Positions 1-10,445 of a stretch of DNA of 64,000 nt are shown here, in pieces. Source of the stretch: Lepeophtheirus salmonis. Its lineage: Eukaryota > Arthropoda > Copepoda > Siphonostomatoida > Caligidae. A model generated the notes under the pieces. That model did not search any database. It worked only from the letters and a program-made list of their open reading frames with translations, and had not been told where the DNA came from. The stretch lies in NCBI RefSeq assembly GCF_016086655.4, contig NC_052141.2, positions 5,828,001-5,892,000 on the forward strand. Reading direction: 5' to 3'. Numbering within the stretch: position 1 is the first letter of the stretch; each line of letters opens with the position of its first letter. Made by a program: the position numbers and the translations under genes.

Positions 1-888
1 AAATTGTTCTATTGCTTTTTTTCAGAAAGGAAGTTATCCTGTCGCACCTTGTATTTCTACAAAATTCAAAATTAAAATGATTGAAGACACATTTGTTTCA
101 TCAAGGGATGACTTAAAGCGGATTATGTACATGCCATAGAAATCAATCCGAGACCAAACACAGGAAACGAGGGTTAAAATGTCGTGAATCCTTCCTCCCA
201 CAAATAAGTAGAAATGACCTTTTCTGAGGTCATTTTTCATAATATATTTTTTTCTTAAAAAATATATATATTAGGAAAAAAGATTTGCGGTTACAAAGAA
301 TAATAAAAAAAAACGCAAATAGATAAGTAAATAAACATTATAAAGATTATTCAGGATGAATTTTAACAAAAAAAATAAATCCGTATAATTACTTTTTTGA
401 CAAAAAACATTTGGTTTTTCCTGAGCAAAGTACCATTCATAGAGACATACATATAGTTGAACAAATATCTTATTTTCTCAAGAGCTAACTGATGTTGCAA
501 CAAGGCTTTAGAGATAAATCCAGAGAGAATAAACTTTTCCTCAAATGAGTCATGAATATATATTTTTTGTTTAGTATCAAGGAATTAATATATTATAAAA
601 TAGGATTGGAGGTGAATCTTTACTCAATGTGCCCTCGAAACAGTGGTACCAGAAGTATAGGGGTCTTTTTGCCCCACTTTTTGAGACTAAATGTAATATT
701 TCTATAATAAAGTATAAGGTTGCGTGATTAGGACGTTACAATGATATAATTTCCCCTCTCCAAATAGTTTTCGGCGCAGTTGTCTCCAGATTCAACGGCT
801 ATAAGGACAATATAGTTTCTGATGATGGACCTTTTCAGCACCACCAAGAATCTCAAGGTCTGTTTCTTATCTGATCCGGAAAGATATA
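1..888. other. AT-rich intergenic DNA, no gene seen
   Basis: No reading frame here looks like a known protein; the longest are short and made of low-complexity codons. The stretch ends at the left tip of the deleted mariner that begins near 889. Nothing else can be supported. Confidence 0.6.
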
Positions 889-1305
889 CGAGGGTCGTTG
901 GAAAAGTTTCTACAAACTCCGAGGATGGAACTACTGGCGCGTATCGAGGTAATGTTTAGTTAGAAGCATCTTTTGGAAGTACACACACCAACTTTCAGCT
1001 TGATTGGTCCATTTCTTTCTGTTTGGCATTTGTTTGAATCAAGGAATCGACGGGTAAGATTATTGCGACTGTTTTTTTGGATTAGGAAGGAATAAATCCT
1101 CATTGACTATCTGGAAATTAGTAAAATTATGACAGGTGCATATTATTCATCGTTATTGGACTGTTTGTAAACGAGATGCAAGCAAAAAGCCCAGGATAGG
1201 GCCCACAAAAAAGTCCTTTTCCATCACGACAATGCACTAACTCACACGTCAGGAGTTGTGGTGGCAAAATTAATTGAAATAGGTTTCCAACTTGAGATTC
1301 CCACA
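889..1305 (+). mobile_element. internally deleted mariner (DD34D type), degenerate
   Basis: The left end reads cgagggtcgttggaaaag directly after a TA, which is a mariner-type terminus; the same end recurs at 50791. The first ~150 bases match the 5' part of that second copy. Translated fragments after about 1060 resemble the middle and end of a mariner transposase: a stretch like ITGAYY, then KVLFHHDNA containing the second catalytic Asp, then TSGVVVAKLIEIGFQL, as in the family before the third Asp. Frame changes and stops break these pieces, and the N-terminal domain with the first Asp is missing. No right inverted end is evident, so the right boundary is where similarity stops. It cannot make a protein. 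Family assignment is from remembered mariner motifs, not a search. Confidence 0.7.
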
Positions 1306-1555
1306 GCATTAGCAATCTCACACACCTTCACTATTCCGTCATCCATCACCATACAATAACCCTTAAAAAAGACTGATTGAGGAGTACTTTTCTTGGATTT
1401 TCAAGATGATTAAATAGAAAAAAAAAAAAATTACCTATACGTGGTTTTGGAGATCAGTATATTTCGGATTTACATATAACACTTGTTATATGATTTTTAG
1501 TGGTTGTGTTTTCCAATCACTAACGATACTTGGTCTAATAAATGTATCAAAAATA

Positions 1556-1953
1556 AAAACCACCGCTGCCCCTTAATAAACATTTAGGTCCCCTTCAAAT
1601 ACTTCAAAATGAACCCCAGTCTCATGGGCTGATTAAGGATACGACAAAAACACCAAACAAGGTAAAAAACCCCGCCACCACTTCATAGAGCATTTAGGCC
1701 TACTCCAAATACCACACAACGAACTCCGAGTCCATGGTTTTTAACCTGCTTGGTGTCGTTGGTGTAGCCTTTATGAAATATTTGGAGTGACCTAAATGCT
1801 TTGTGAACCGGTGGGGGTGGTTTTTAACCCAAATAGTGTCCCTGCCGTCTTCAGTATTCAGCAAGTCAAGGCCTCAGAGTTCATTTTGAAGTATTTGGAG
1901 AGGCCCTTTAATGCTTCTTGTAGTGTCGGCATGGGTTTTTAACCTGCTTGGTG
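1556..1953. repeat. four-module palindromic (fold-back) repeat
   Basis: A module of roughly 60 bases containing catttaggcc-type and ccaaatac-type words occurs four times. Two copies point one way (about 1556-1616 and 1665-1718) and two point the other way (about 1772-1829 and 1871-1932), giving a nested inverted structure. The word ggtttttaacctgcttggtg is present exactly at 1736-1755 and 1934-1953. A near-exact reverse complement lies at 1651-1671. The arms could pair into a long imperfect hairpin. No ORF crosses it. It may be a fold-back transposon or an inverted duplication of a small element. Confidence 0.7.
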
Positions 1954-2997
1954 CTTTTCCATTGCATGAAACAAGTTTTGGGCCGAGGTAGTGTGATTTT
2001 GTTAGTGAGTGACGGGAAATTTTCCCAAAAGAGCAATCTTTTGATTTTTATGTTGGTACGCATGTGCTCAACGTATGTTGCAAATATGAGTAATTTTGCA
2101 TTTGTTTTTGACAAATAAAACGGTTAGACGTCTTTTAGTGGGCTCCGCAATTTCATTTATTGAAAAAATTGGATAAAAAATTCATTTAGGTAAAAATTAT
2201 ATAAAAACTTTTGAAAGATTTTGTATCCTTCTAAAATACTTATTTCTTACAAAATGCTTAGTTTTGAAAAATAAAAAGAAACAAACCATGCAAGCGTTCT
2301 GTACATGTGAACCAATATAAAAATAAAAATAAATTTGAGAATCGAATAAAAATTGGATTTGAAATTTGGAAAAAGAAAATAACAGTTTCTTTTTGATCGG
2401 ACAGTACAAAAGTTTTCAATCTATAGCGTTTGTTTACAAAACATTAATAAGTCATTATGTATTAAACTATTTTGCCATGAACCATTTCGCCTTAATACAT
2501 TTTGCCTTAAGGATATTTCGCATTAATAAATATATAAATGATGTTTATGTGTCGTTATTGTTTATTCTTGTTTGAAATTGATGTTCCGAATGAATTTTCA
2601 AATCAAAATATGTACTATTTATTAATATAAAATGCATTAAATGTTTGTTTTCTGTTGGAAAAATGATGGAATTATGCTTCTGTCTCATATCATACTTGTT
2701 TGTCAATCCATGAATCTTTTCTATTATGAATAATCCATCATATCTAATAATAATTATTAACGAAGAAGTGATTAATAATTCTTCTATTTGAAACGTTACC
2801 GTGTTTATTTATTTTTACTTATTTTATTACTTACTTCGTCTCTGGTTCGAATTCTTATATAATAGGATTTTGTTGATTTGTATGCATTAAAATCTTGAGA
2901 CATGACTCCATCATTTTTCCAACAGAAAACCACCATTTGAAGCGTTTTATAGATATACACATAAGATATTTTGATTAACAATTTCCAAAGGAACATT
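1954..2997. other. AT-rich intergenic DNA
   Basis: No coding similarity is recognised on either strand. Near 2470-2530 a short motif about 15 bases long (cattttgcctta-like) repeats three times in tandem. This explains a repetitive-looking ORF there and is not evidence of a gene. Confidence 0.5.
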
Positions 2998-4303
2998 CAG
3001 GGAGCGGGGATCAGATTGTCGCCTACTTTAAACCTTGATAACTTGAAGATGACATTATCAAATAAAAAACCGGTTACCAAATAGGAAAGCTATTCTCGTC
3101 AGCTGACAATACGTAGGTCAGTTAGCATCATGCCGTCATCATATGAGGAGATAAAGAGCTATAAGTGGAACGAGGAGCTTTTGAGGTCCGCCGTAGTCAA
3201 GGCATTGGTTAATAATGGAGGTGAAATCTCCAATTCAACGATTGCTTCAACCTTAGGAGTGAATTTACGGACTGTTCAGCGTATCCGTAAGAAGCTAGAG
3301 GACACCTGGGATGTTGATGCCACCATAAAGAGGGCACCCAAGGAGGAGGGCGCCGACAGGAAGGTCAGGGACACCGACTTTGTCAACAAGGTGAAGAAGA
3401 TGGTTGAGGATGACCCTAACAGGTCCATGAAGGCCATGGCGAGGGATCTGGGCTGCCATGAGAAAACAATAAGGGACTGTGTGTCTGAGGATTTAAGGTG
3501 TAGGAGCTACAAGATGCAGGTGGCCCAGATCTTGACCCAGAAGGCAATGGACAACAGGCTGATGAAGTCAACAAAATTGCTCAACAAGCTCAAGCACCCA
3601 AAGCAGCACGGCATGCTGTCGTTTTTTTCTGATGAAAATAATTTCTGTCAAGATCAGAAGGTCAACAAGCAGAACAACAGGTGGATAGCCCCCTGCACCA
3701 GCCATGTGAGGAAGGTAGTGAAGACCAAGTTCCCTCCAACGGTCATGGTGTTCGGGGTGGTCAGCAGTGAAGGTCATGTTATGCCTCCCCACATGTTTGT
3801 AACGGGTCTAAAGGTCAATACAGAGGTCTACCTGGATGTTATGGTGAAGGTGGTTCTGACCTGGACCCAAGGGGTGGCCGGAGACAGGCCCAGGGTGTGG
3901 CAACAGGACTCAGCACCCTGCCATATGTCCAAAATCTCCATGCAGTGGTTAACCGAGAACTGTTATGACGTCGTAACCAAGGATTTGTGGCCTCCTAACT
4001 CTCCCGACCTTAATCCTTTGGACTATTTTGTCGGGGGCTATGTTGAGAGACATACCAACAGACATCCCCATAGCACCAAGGCCAGCCTGATGGACAATGA
4101 TATGGTCAGAAGAGCCTGTGGCCGGTTCAGAGGCCGTATTGAGGCCGTTATTGATGCCAACGGTGATTATATCGAATGAATGGCTACTCTATACCTATAT
4201 GCTCGTCATAGTTTTGATTTTCAATAAAAAAGTTAAAAAATGTATATTTTGTGTTGTTTTTTGTAGAAAAATATTTTGGCGACAATTTGATCCCCGCTCC
4301 CTG
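2998..4303 (+). mobile_element. complete Tc1/mariner-superfamily DNA transposon, DD37D (maT-like)
   Basis: The element is bounded by 26-bp inverted repeats, 2998-3023 and 4278-4303, both starting cagggagcggggatca. They differ at one position in 26. The right end is followed by TA, the expected target duplication; the left flank reads TT, which suggests one mutated base. The element is 1306 bp and holds a single uninterrupted transposase gene at 3130-4179, with a polyadenylation-like AATAAA at 4223-4228. Size, termini and ORF are all those of a potentially autonomous copy. It is the only copy in the window without obvious disablement, so it is probably younger than its relatives. Activity cannot be judged from sequence alone. 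Confidence 0.93.
3130..4179 (+). CDS. Tc1/mariner-superfamily transposase, DD37D
   Basis: This 349-residue protein is the cut-and-paste transposase of the surrounding element; it would bind the inverted ends in the nucleus and integrate at TA. Residues about 12-56 form a first helix-turn-helix (STIASTLGVNLRTVQRIRK). Residues about 97-120 form a second (MKAMARDLGCHEKTIRD). The catalytic domain follows, with Asp168 in FFSDEN, Asp260 in WQQDSAPCH and Asp298 in NPLDYF. There are 37 residues between the second and third Asp, the DD37D spacing of the maT clade; classical mariner has 34 and Tc1 ends in Glu. The C-terminus GRFRGRIEAVIDANGDYIE is typical of the family. The first ATG lies about 130 bases inside the left end. 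The length matches full-size relatives, and no stop or frameshift is present. Confidence 0.93.
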   Translation: MPSSYEEIKSYKWNEELLRSAVVKALVNNGGEISNSTIASTLGVNLRTVQRIRKKLEDTWDVDATIKRAPKEEGADRKVRDTDFVNKVKKMVEDDPNRSMKAMARDLGCHEKTIRDCVSEDLRCRSYKMQVAQILTQKAMDNRLMKSTKLLNKLKHPKQHGMLSFFSDENNFCQDQKVNKQNNRWIAPCTSHVRKVVKTKFPPTVMVFGVVSSEGHVMPPHMFVTGLKVNTEVYLDVMVKVVLTWTQGVAGDRPRVWQQDSAPCHMSKISMQWLTENCYDVVTKDLWPPNSPDLNPLDYFVGGYVERHTNRHPHSTKASLMDNDMVRRACGRFRGRIEAVIDANGDYIE

Positions 4304-6680
4304 TATATATATTACCCAAAAATAACGGAAACGTTATAGTAAGCGGAAATATCCCCTTTCCTCGAAATTGCTAATCGTTCTAGTCTGTTTTTATGTTGAC
4401 GTGTCACATTTCGTCATAAATATTGACAAATTTTGATAGAGTTTTGAATTTCTTGGGGGGGGGAGGGAGGAATGTTGTTGATAATCAAATCATACATAAT
4501 GCAGCCATACCCATACGACCGACCATACTGTATGTATGCTTCTATCAACTTAACTTTGTGCATCCGTTCACAGCTTATTTTTCAGGGGAACTTCTTCCTG
4601 TTTATTTCCTTTCAAATCACAAATAATAACAAAAAGGTTAATGTCAAAGAGTAAAATAAGTGAGGGAACCAAAAAATTCCCTGAAATGTTTTGTGCATAG
4701 TTGGCTATATGAAAGGATTTTCCCAGAGCTAACGATAAATTGTAGAAATAGTCTTTCAATCCTTTACAATCAAAAGGGTTTATCATCATTGACATCTTCT
4801 TATTTATGTCATAAGTCGTATTATTTATTCAAGTTAACTTGTTAAATGTTTTAGTCTACATTGTATAAGCATAATCTTGGACTAACAATCTCATTAGAGT
4901 CTTATTTGAGTCAGTTAAAACGTATTCACGTTAGCTAAAATACTATATAATTTTAACTTGAATAACTTTAACTAGTATTGATGTTGTAGGGAGTTTATAT
5001 GGAGATGCCAATGGTATCTACAACCTTCTTGGCATTAACATCGGCACGGGAGAGTTTATTTTGGTTTCAGCTGTCGTTTGGCTCCGTAAATTACTCTTTG
5101 TAATTACGAATAGCGGCTATATAATCGCAAGTAAATGCATCCAGAATTTTTGAGTCTTCACTCTGTGTACATAAAATCCAATATTATATATATACATATA
5201 TGTGAGTCAATATTACTCAAATATCTGGGATGACTTAAAATACCCACAAATTGTATTCAGGGCTGCAGAGTGAGGCCATGAAATGTCCGACTGCCACACT
5301 TATTATTATATCTTTTAATAATATGTTTTATAGCCAATATAACTTCTATTGAGTCATGCGACTTTAAATATAGATTTAATTTATAGCCAGAGATAGATAA
5401 TAGTTATATTTGGTAAACAATTGTGCTATGTATATAGCATATATTTGGAATAAAAGATATTTAAGTTGATGAACGAAATGACATGGATCATATCTATCTA
5501 TTTATAAGTTTCTGAATATAATTTATGTACTCGTAGCTGAGGAACTACAATTCACATAACGTCTCACAACAATATCACACTTTCCTCGGATGATATAGAC
5601 TATTTAAAAGTATAATTAGTGAGCTAGTACGGCCAGTGGCTATACTTTACCCAACATAATAAGTTAGACTTTAAACATGTTTGGGAATTGGGATTGTATG
5701 GACCATAGAGCTCGTTTGAAATTTGTAAAGTAAACTTATAAATTAGTTACCTTAATAATTATGATAAATTAGTAGCACTTAATACGTATCATTTATAACC
5801 ATTCAGAAATTAACTTTAGAAACATTCAATATAAGCCTTAGATTGTAAATACATAAGTTTTGTTGACATAAAATATAATAATTTTTGTAGCCGATTTTTG
5901 GCCATATCAACCATTCAATCCATCAATTTCTCATTCTTTTATCTTGATGATCAATGTTGGGTACTAAGGGACATTTGTGCCATAATTCATAGTGTCAATA
6001 TGAATAATTTCCTTATAGAAACTGACGCTAATTTGTTGAACGATACAAACGTAATCAAAATTGTATATTGAAAAAATTCATTCTACCTTGCTTTTGTGTT
6101 GACAGACCACATATATACATTCAGCCAAATATTTCATTTTTGAGTATTTGATAGGATTACTATTCAACTTTCTACCATAATTATCGATACCCTAGAATTT
6201 TATCAATATTGTAGAACGTTTATTTGATTTAAGGACTTATATTGGTCCCCATTTGGCACCTTTCAACCATGAAATCCTTCCATTTATCCGTCTTTGATAG
6301 TGGCCATCAATTTTGGGTACTCTAAGTACAATTTGTTGATAGAAATGAAGGATTGTTCATATCTTTACAAATGACTGGCTCAATATTAGGGCAAATTGCT
6401 ATAGTAATTGATAATTGCATGACGTCATTATTAATGGTCTTTGTTCTTGCTGGTTTGTTTTTTTTGGCGGGAAGAGAACAAAGAAATGGTGTGAAGGATT
6501 GATTATACGTCCATATTATGTACCTAGATATAAGTATTGTATAACGAATCTACTTAAATATGCATGAAAGGAGACAAACGTCTTATAAAGTGATCAGAAT
6601 TTAAAAAAAATATATATATTTATTATTTTAGACCTTGAAACCCCCGTTTTATATTTCTTATTATTCGATAAACTACCTAT
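4304..6680. other. AT-rich intergenic DNA
   Basis: No protein-like reading frame is recognised. A G-run (about 4453-4468) and a cagggctgcagagt motif near 5261 stand out. A similar motif occurs near 48234, so a short dispersed repeat may be involved. Nothing further can be supported. Confidence 0.5.
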
Positions 6681-6740
6681 TTATATGTCCATAGATGGAG
6701 GACTAATTAGATTCTTGCGTGAGGCGATGATGATAAGGAA
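6681..6740 (+). repeat. 60-bp direct repeat, left copy
   Basis: This segment starts ttatatgtccatagatggag and is repeated at 7624-7683 with three mismatches in 60 positions. The two copies bracket the AT-rich element at 6763-7621. They are far longer than the usual 8-bp hAT or 2-bp mariner target duplication. Confidence 0.85.
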
Positions 6741-6762
6741 ATGATGATGATAGTATCATTTA

Positions 6763-7621
6763 CAGGGACGTCTGCAGGATATTATTATTATTTATTTATT
6801 TTTTCGGGGGGCGGGGGAAATTTGAAAAACTAAATTTAATTTCAAACTTAAAAAAAAATCAAAAAAAAATTAAATATAACATATTTGTAACGCACTATTT
6901 ACAAAATATCAAATTTTTTGGAAAATAAATTAAAAAATCTATAGACATTACGAAAATTAAATTTTTTGGAAAAAAATTTAAGAAGTTAAATTTCAAGTAT
7001 AAAATTTTTTGGAAACAAGTTTTTAAAATTAAATTTCAAATATTGAATTTTTGGAAGAAAAAAAATTTAAAAATCCATCGTTATTAATATAACATTAAAT
7101 TTTTTGAAAAATTAAATTTCAAATATTGTATTTTTTGGAAAAAAAAATTGAAGAATTAAATTTCAAATATTGAATTTGTGGAATAAAAATTAAAAATTCC
7201 ATAGTTATTAACATACATTAATTTTTTTTTAAATTAAATTTCAAATATTGTATTTTTTGAAAAAAAATTTGGAAAATTAAATAGCAAATATTGAATTTTT
7301 GGAATAGAAATTAAAAAATCCATAGTTATTAACATAAAAGTAATTTTAGAAAATAAATAAATTTAATTTAAAATTGTATTATATTTTTATTGTATTTTTT
7401 GAAAAAAAAATTAAAAAATCCATTGCTATTCAAATATATAAAATTTTGAAGAAAAAGTTTAAGAAATTAATTTTTTTATGAAAAAAATTTTAAAAACTTA
7501 ATTTAATTTCAAACTTAAAAAAACTCGAGAAAAATCAAATATAACATATTTTATTAAATGCAAAATCACTTTGGGGAGGGGGGCAACAGCCCCTCCAGCC
7601 ATCCCCCTGCGGACGTTCCTG
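6763..7621. mobile_element. non-autonomous element with hAT-like ends and an AT-rich core
   Basis: The left end reads cagggacgtctgcagg. The right end, read from the other strand, is caggaacgtccgcagggg followed by a G/C-rich tract. CAGGG plus CG at the tip is the usual look of hAT ends. Between them (about 6830-7560) is a degenerate array of aaattttttggaaaaaa-type units with no coding potential. I could not find a clean 8-bp target duplication. The same right end recurs at about 8265-8309, 16960-17000 and 61440-61493, so this is a family. The superfamily assignment is inference from the tips only. Confidence 0.6.
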
Positions 7622-7623
7622 AC

Positions 7624-7683
7624 TTATATGTCCATAGATGGAGAAATAATTAGATTCTTGCGTGAGGCAATGATGATAAGGAA
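7624..7683 (+). repeat. 60-bp direct repeat, right copy
   Basis: Second copy of the segment at 6681-6740. It begins two bases after the right tip of the AT-rich element. The sequence continuing past 7683 does not match what follows the left copy. Confidence 0.85.
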
Positions 7684-7805
7684 AGGTTCCAAAAAATAAA
7701 ACAATGGACATAAGTCATTCTGTAGAAGAATATTTTTTAGGAAAAATGGAAGGGGTAATAAAAAAATCCCTTAAAATTTTAAAACAAATCTCAATACCGA
7801 AAAAA

Positions 7806-7920
7806 TCTATATATGTGGTGCGTATATATAGAAACAATCTGGAACACAAATGAAGAAAATATCAATTTATTTGATTACTTCAACAACCAAGAAAATACAC
7901 AAATATTTATTTCTCAGTAC
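7806..7920 (+). repeat. ~115-bp direct repeat, left copy
   Basis: Roughly nine bases in ten agree with 8718-8833; shared words include aacacaaatgaagaaaatat and tcaatttatttgattacttc. The pair encloses a second AT-rich element and a transposase remnant. A short ORF that starts in it is not thought to be a gene. Confidence 0.85.
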
Positions 7921-7970
7921 ATCTTTTTGTGCTAGTTCATACCACATGGCCGCCATTTGCGGCAATTACA

Positions 7971-8309
7971 TAGGGGCATATGTCACATTTTTTTGGTTTT
8001 TGGATTTACAAAAAAAAAAAAAGCCAAAAATTAGTTTTTTTTGGAAAATTAAATTTAAAATTATAACTTGTTTTGGGAAAATAAATTAAAAATTAAATTT
8101 TTAAAAAAAATTTCAATAATTCACACTTATTCACAAAAAATGAAATACAATATTTTCGGCGAAAAAAAAATTAAATTTCAAATTTTTCGGCGAATTTTTT
8201 TAGTTTTTGGGAATAAAGCTTTGAAAAATTAAATTGAATTTGAAATTCTTTAATTTTTTTGGGGGGAGGGGGCTACACCCCTCCAGCCCACCCCCTGCGG
8301 ACGCCCCTG
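7971..8309. mobile_element. AT-rich element with hAT-like right end
   Basis: The right end (ccccctgcggacgcccctg, ending 8309) matches the tip of the element at 6763-7621. The interior is the same kind of A/T homopolymer-rich array. The left end is uncertain; taggggcatatgtc at 7971 could be a decayed tip. It abuts the C-terminal coding end of the remnant that follows, suggesting insertion into that element. Confidence 0.5.
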
Positions 8310-8311
8310 CT

Positions 8312-8715
8312 ACAGTTCTCAGACGCATCGTAACTGCTTTACACACTGTGCAGATATTCTCCTCCGACAAGTGATCCTATGTAGACACTATGGTAGCCTT
8401 CAAGTCTTCAACGATGCAGTAGGAACTAGTCAGTCTAACATCCCTCTCCAGAATGGACAATATGAAGTAGTCAATTACGTTGAGATCCGGGAAAGAAGGG
8501 GCAACATGTCCTTGCCCTAAAAATGATTGAAAGTGCTTTGGCACCACAGTCTTTGGAGTATGTAAAGGTGGAAGATCCGTCCCAATGCTGTTGCAGAATC
8601 CAGGGAAGTAGTTTGGACTATACCATTTTCAGATCGATAAGTTGATTTACCTTCACGTTCTCGGGAATGAAGATCAAGGGTGCTTCATCCTGCATGAGAT
8701 AACGCACGCCTAGAC
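8312..8715 (-). mobile_element. degenerate DD37D-type transposase remnant
   Basis: The minus strand gives broken transposase pieces in the expected order. First comes APLIFIPENVKVNQLIDLKM, then a QQH/D-like step in the place of the second catalytic Asp. Then FPDLNVIDYFILSILERDV carries the third Asp, and the end reads EENICTVCKAVTMRLRTV. At least two frame changes and several stops interrupt it. The very C-terminus is cut off by the AT-rich element on its left, and the N-terminal half is missing. It is dead. The D-to-D spacing looks closer to DD37D than DD34D, but indels make an exact count unsafe. Confidence 0.65.
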
Positions 8716-8717
8716 CA

Positions 8718-8833
8718 ATGTATATATGTACTGCGTATACATAAAAACAATCTGTAACACAAATGAAGAAAATATCAATTTATTTGATTACTTCAACAGC
8801 CAAGAAAGTACACAAATATTCATTTCTCGGTAC
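8718..8833 (+). repeat. ~115-bp direct repeat, right copy
   Basis: Second copy of 7806-7920. It directly follows the transposase remnant, so the pair encloses a compound of an AT-rich element and transposase DNA. Confidence 0.85.
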
Positions 8834-10194
8834 TTTTTTTTACATTATTGTAATCAGCTTGAAACTTTGAGTTATGACGTGAAGGAATAAGTAATTGAAC
8901 AAGACATTCAAATTTTAATAATTATTAATACGTACCATTGTAGGGCGTTTAAAATATATTTAGTTTGGTTCCTTACATTATTTTACAATTGATTATATTC
9001 TTTTTATGGAAGGTTTCAGTTTTTTATAGAAGTCTAAGATGATTCCATACAAGATCTGGAGTGAGTGATGTATTTACTACTATATGTCCTATTGTTTTGG
9101 TCAACTAACTCTCAGCTTAAAAATAATTCCCTTGCTTCTACTCAGCCTAGGCAATCTATGTATTTTAACATCGCTATGATAAATTCAAAATTGCAGATTG
9201 TGGTAAATTATTCAATACTATTAGACACGTTTTTTTTCGAAAAGTCCAGAATTAGATACTCTGGGTTCATTGATTAGTTAAAGCCAAAGGGATCTAGAGG
9301 ACAATAAAGTTAATATAATAAGGGTGATAATTCTCTTGTGCAATTCATAGGGATATTTTATTAAATGTAAAGAGTTACCTAGCTAAGAATATAACTGTAG
9401 GAGCCCCGTGGTTGCAGAGGAAATTCGTGCTATTTTAATTTCCGCGGTAGCAAGATTTGGAGCGTTCGAGTTGGGCCTGGGCCTCTGGTATCATTAGATA
9501 TTACACATCAAACGCATCCAGACATTTTCAGACTTTGCATAAGATACTCAAACTTTTAGAAAGAGCAAAAAAACAACAACAGAAAACCCCTAGCTAGTTG
9601 TTGGTTTAAAAGCTAATTTGCTATTAATATTATATTTGTATTTTATTGATTTTACATGTTAATGTTTTTAGTTTAGATATATGAATATTTTATTGTTTGT
9701 AGGCCTTAATCTGGTGAATAAATTTTAAACTATAATGTTTAATTATATTTTGTAAATGCATCTACACCAGAAAATTTTAGATAATTCTTATTTTTATAAA
9801 TTATTTGCCTTCTAAATAAAGATTTAAAAAAAAATTTTTTTTTTTTGCGTCCCCAAAACTATATACTGTCTAACCGCCATGCGGATAATAAATTTTGTTA
9901 GTTTGCTCATTCTCAAGAATCTTGTAGAAGTGCGAAAAAAAAAAAGCAACTTAATTGTGCAAAAATTAATCCTTGCAGATTATGAATGAGAAGTTGATCG
10001 ATGCTAATAGATCTAATTAAATGAAATCCATAATTTTTTCAATAGTTGGCTTTATTAATGTGTATCTCGCATTGTATTATTAGGATTGGCTTACATTAGG
10101 TCATAATAAAAGGATGATATTTCATACTTAAAAAAAAACTAAACAGATAGTTTTGTAATTGTTTGACTTGGGTTCGTTTGAGCGGTCGTCAAGG
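8834..10194. other. intergenic DNA, no gene supported
   Basis: A 70-codon ORF at 9065-9277 starts with a hydrophobic leader-like stretch but resembles nothing I know. At about 9400-9490 lies a less AT-rich patch with a ttccgcggtag word. It does not fold into a tRNA cloverleaf by eye. Long A and T runs occur near 9823-9845. Confidence 0.4.
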
Positions 10195-10445
10195 ATGGAG
10201 CCCAGGAAAGCAAAAAGTAGGCATATTTCACAGTTTTTCCTGGAACAAGCGTAAAACACAGATGAAAATATGAGTTTTATTGTGAGTGTTGATAAGGTAA
10301 CAGGCAATCAGGTGGTATTTTGGTATCGTCGATTCCGTTCCGGTGATTCGATGGCAATGATGCACACCGCTATAGAAGGCTAATTGTCGAAAATGGGGAT
10401 AAAATAATAATAGAAATTGTCGAGTGGGACCATCAAGTAAGGACT
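10195..10445 (+). mobile_element. mariner N-terminal remnant
   Basis: A frame begins MEPRKAKSRHI. After a stop, it gives NQVVFWYRRFRSGDS, which matches the second helix-turn-helix region of mariner transposases (the W-x-x-RFRSGD motif). Degenerate residues follow that fit the GRP-IVEN-DKI segment. No catalytic domain or inverted end is seen. It is a short, dead fragment. Confidence 0.6.

Noticed and set aside
9065..9277. 70-codon ORF with a leader-like start
   Set aside because: The leader is followed by featureless sequence; there is no domain and no conserved Cys pattern. Chance is likely in AT-rich DNA.
9400..9490. Possible tRNA-like patch (gcgttcgag near a ttccgcggtag word)
   Set aside because: No acceptor stem or cloverleaf could be formed by eye, and the internal promoter boxes do not match.
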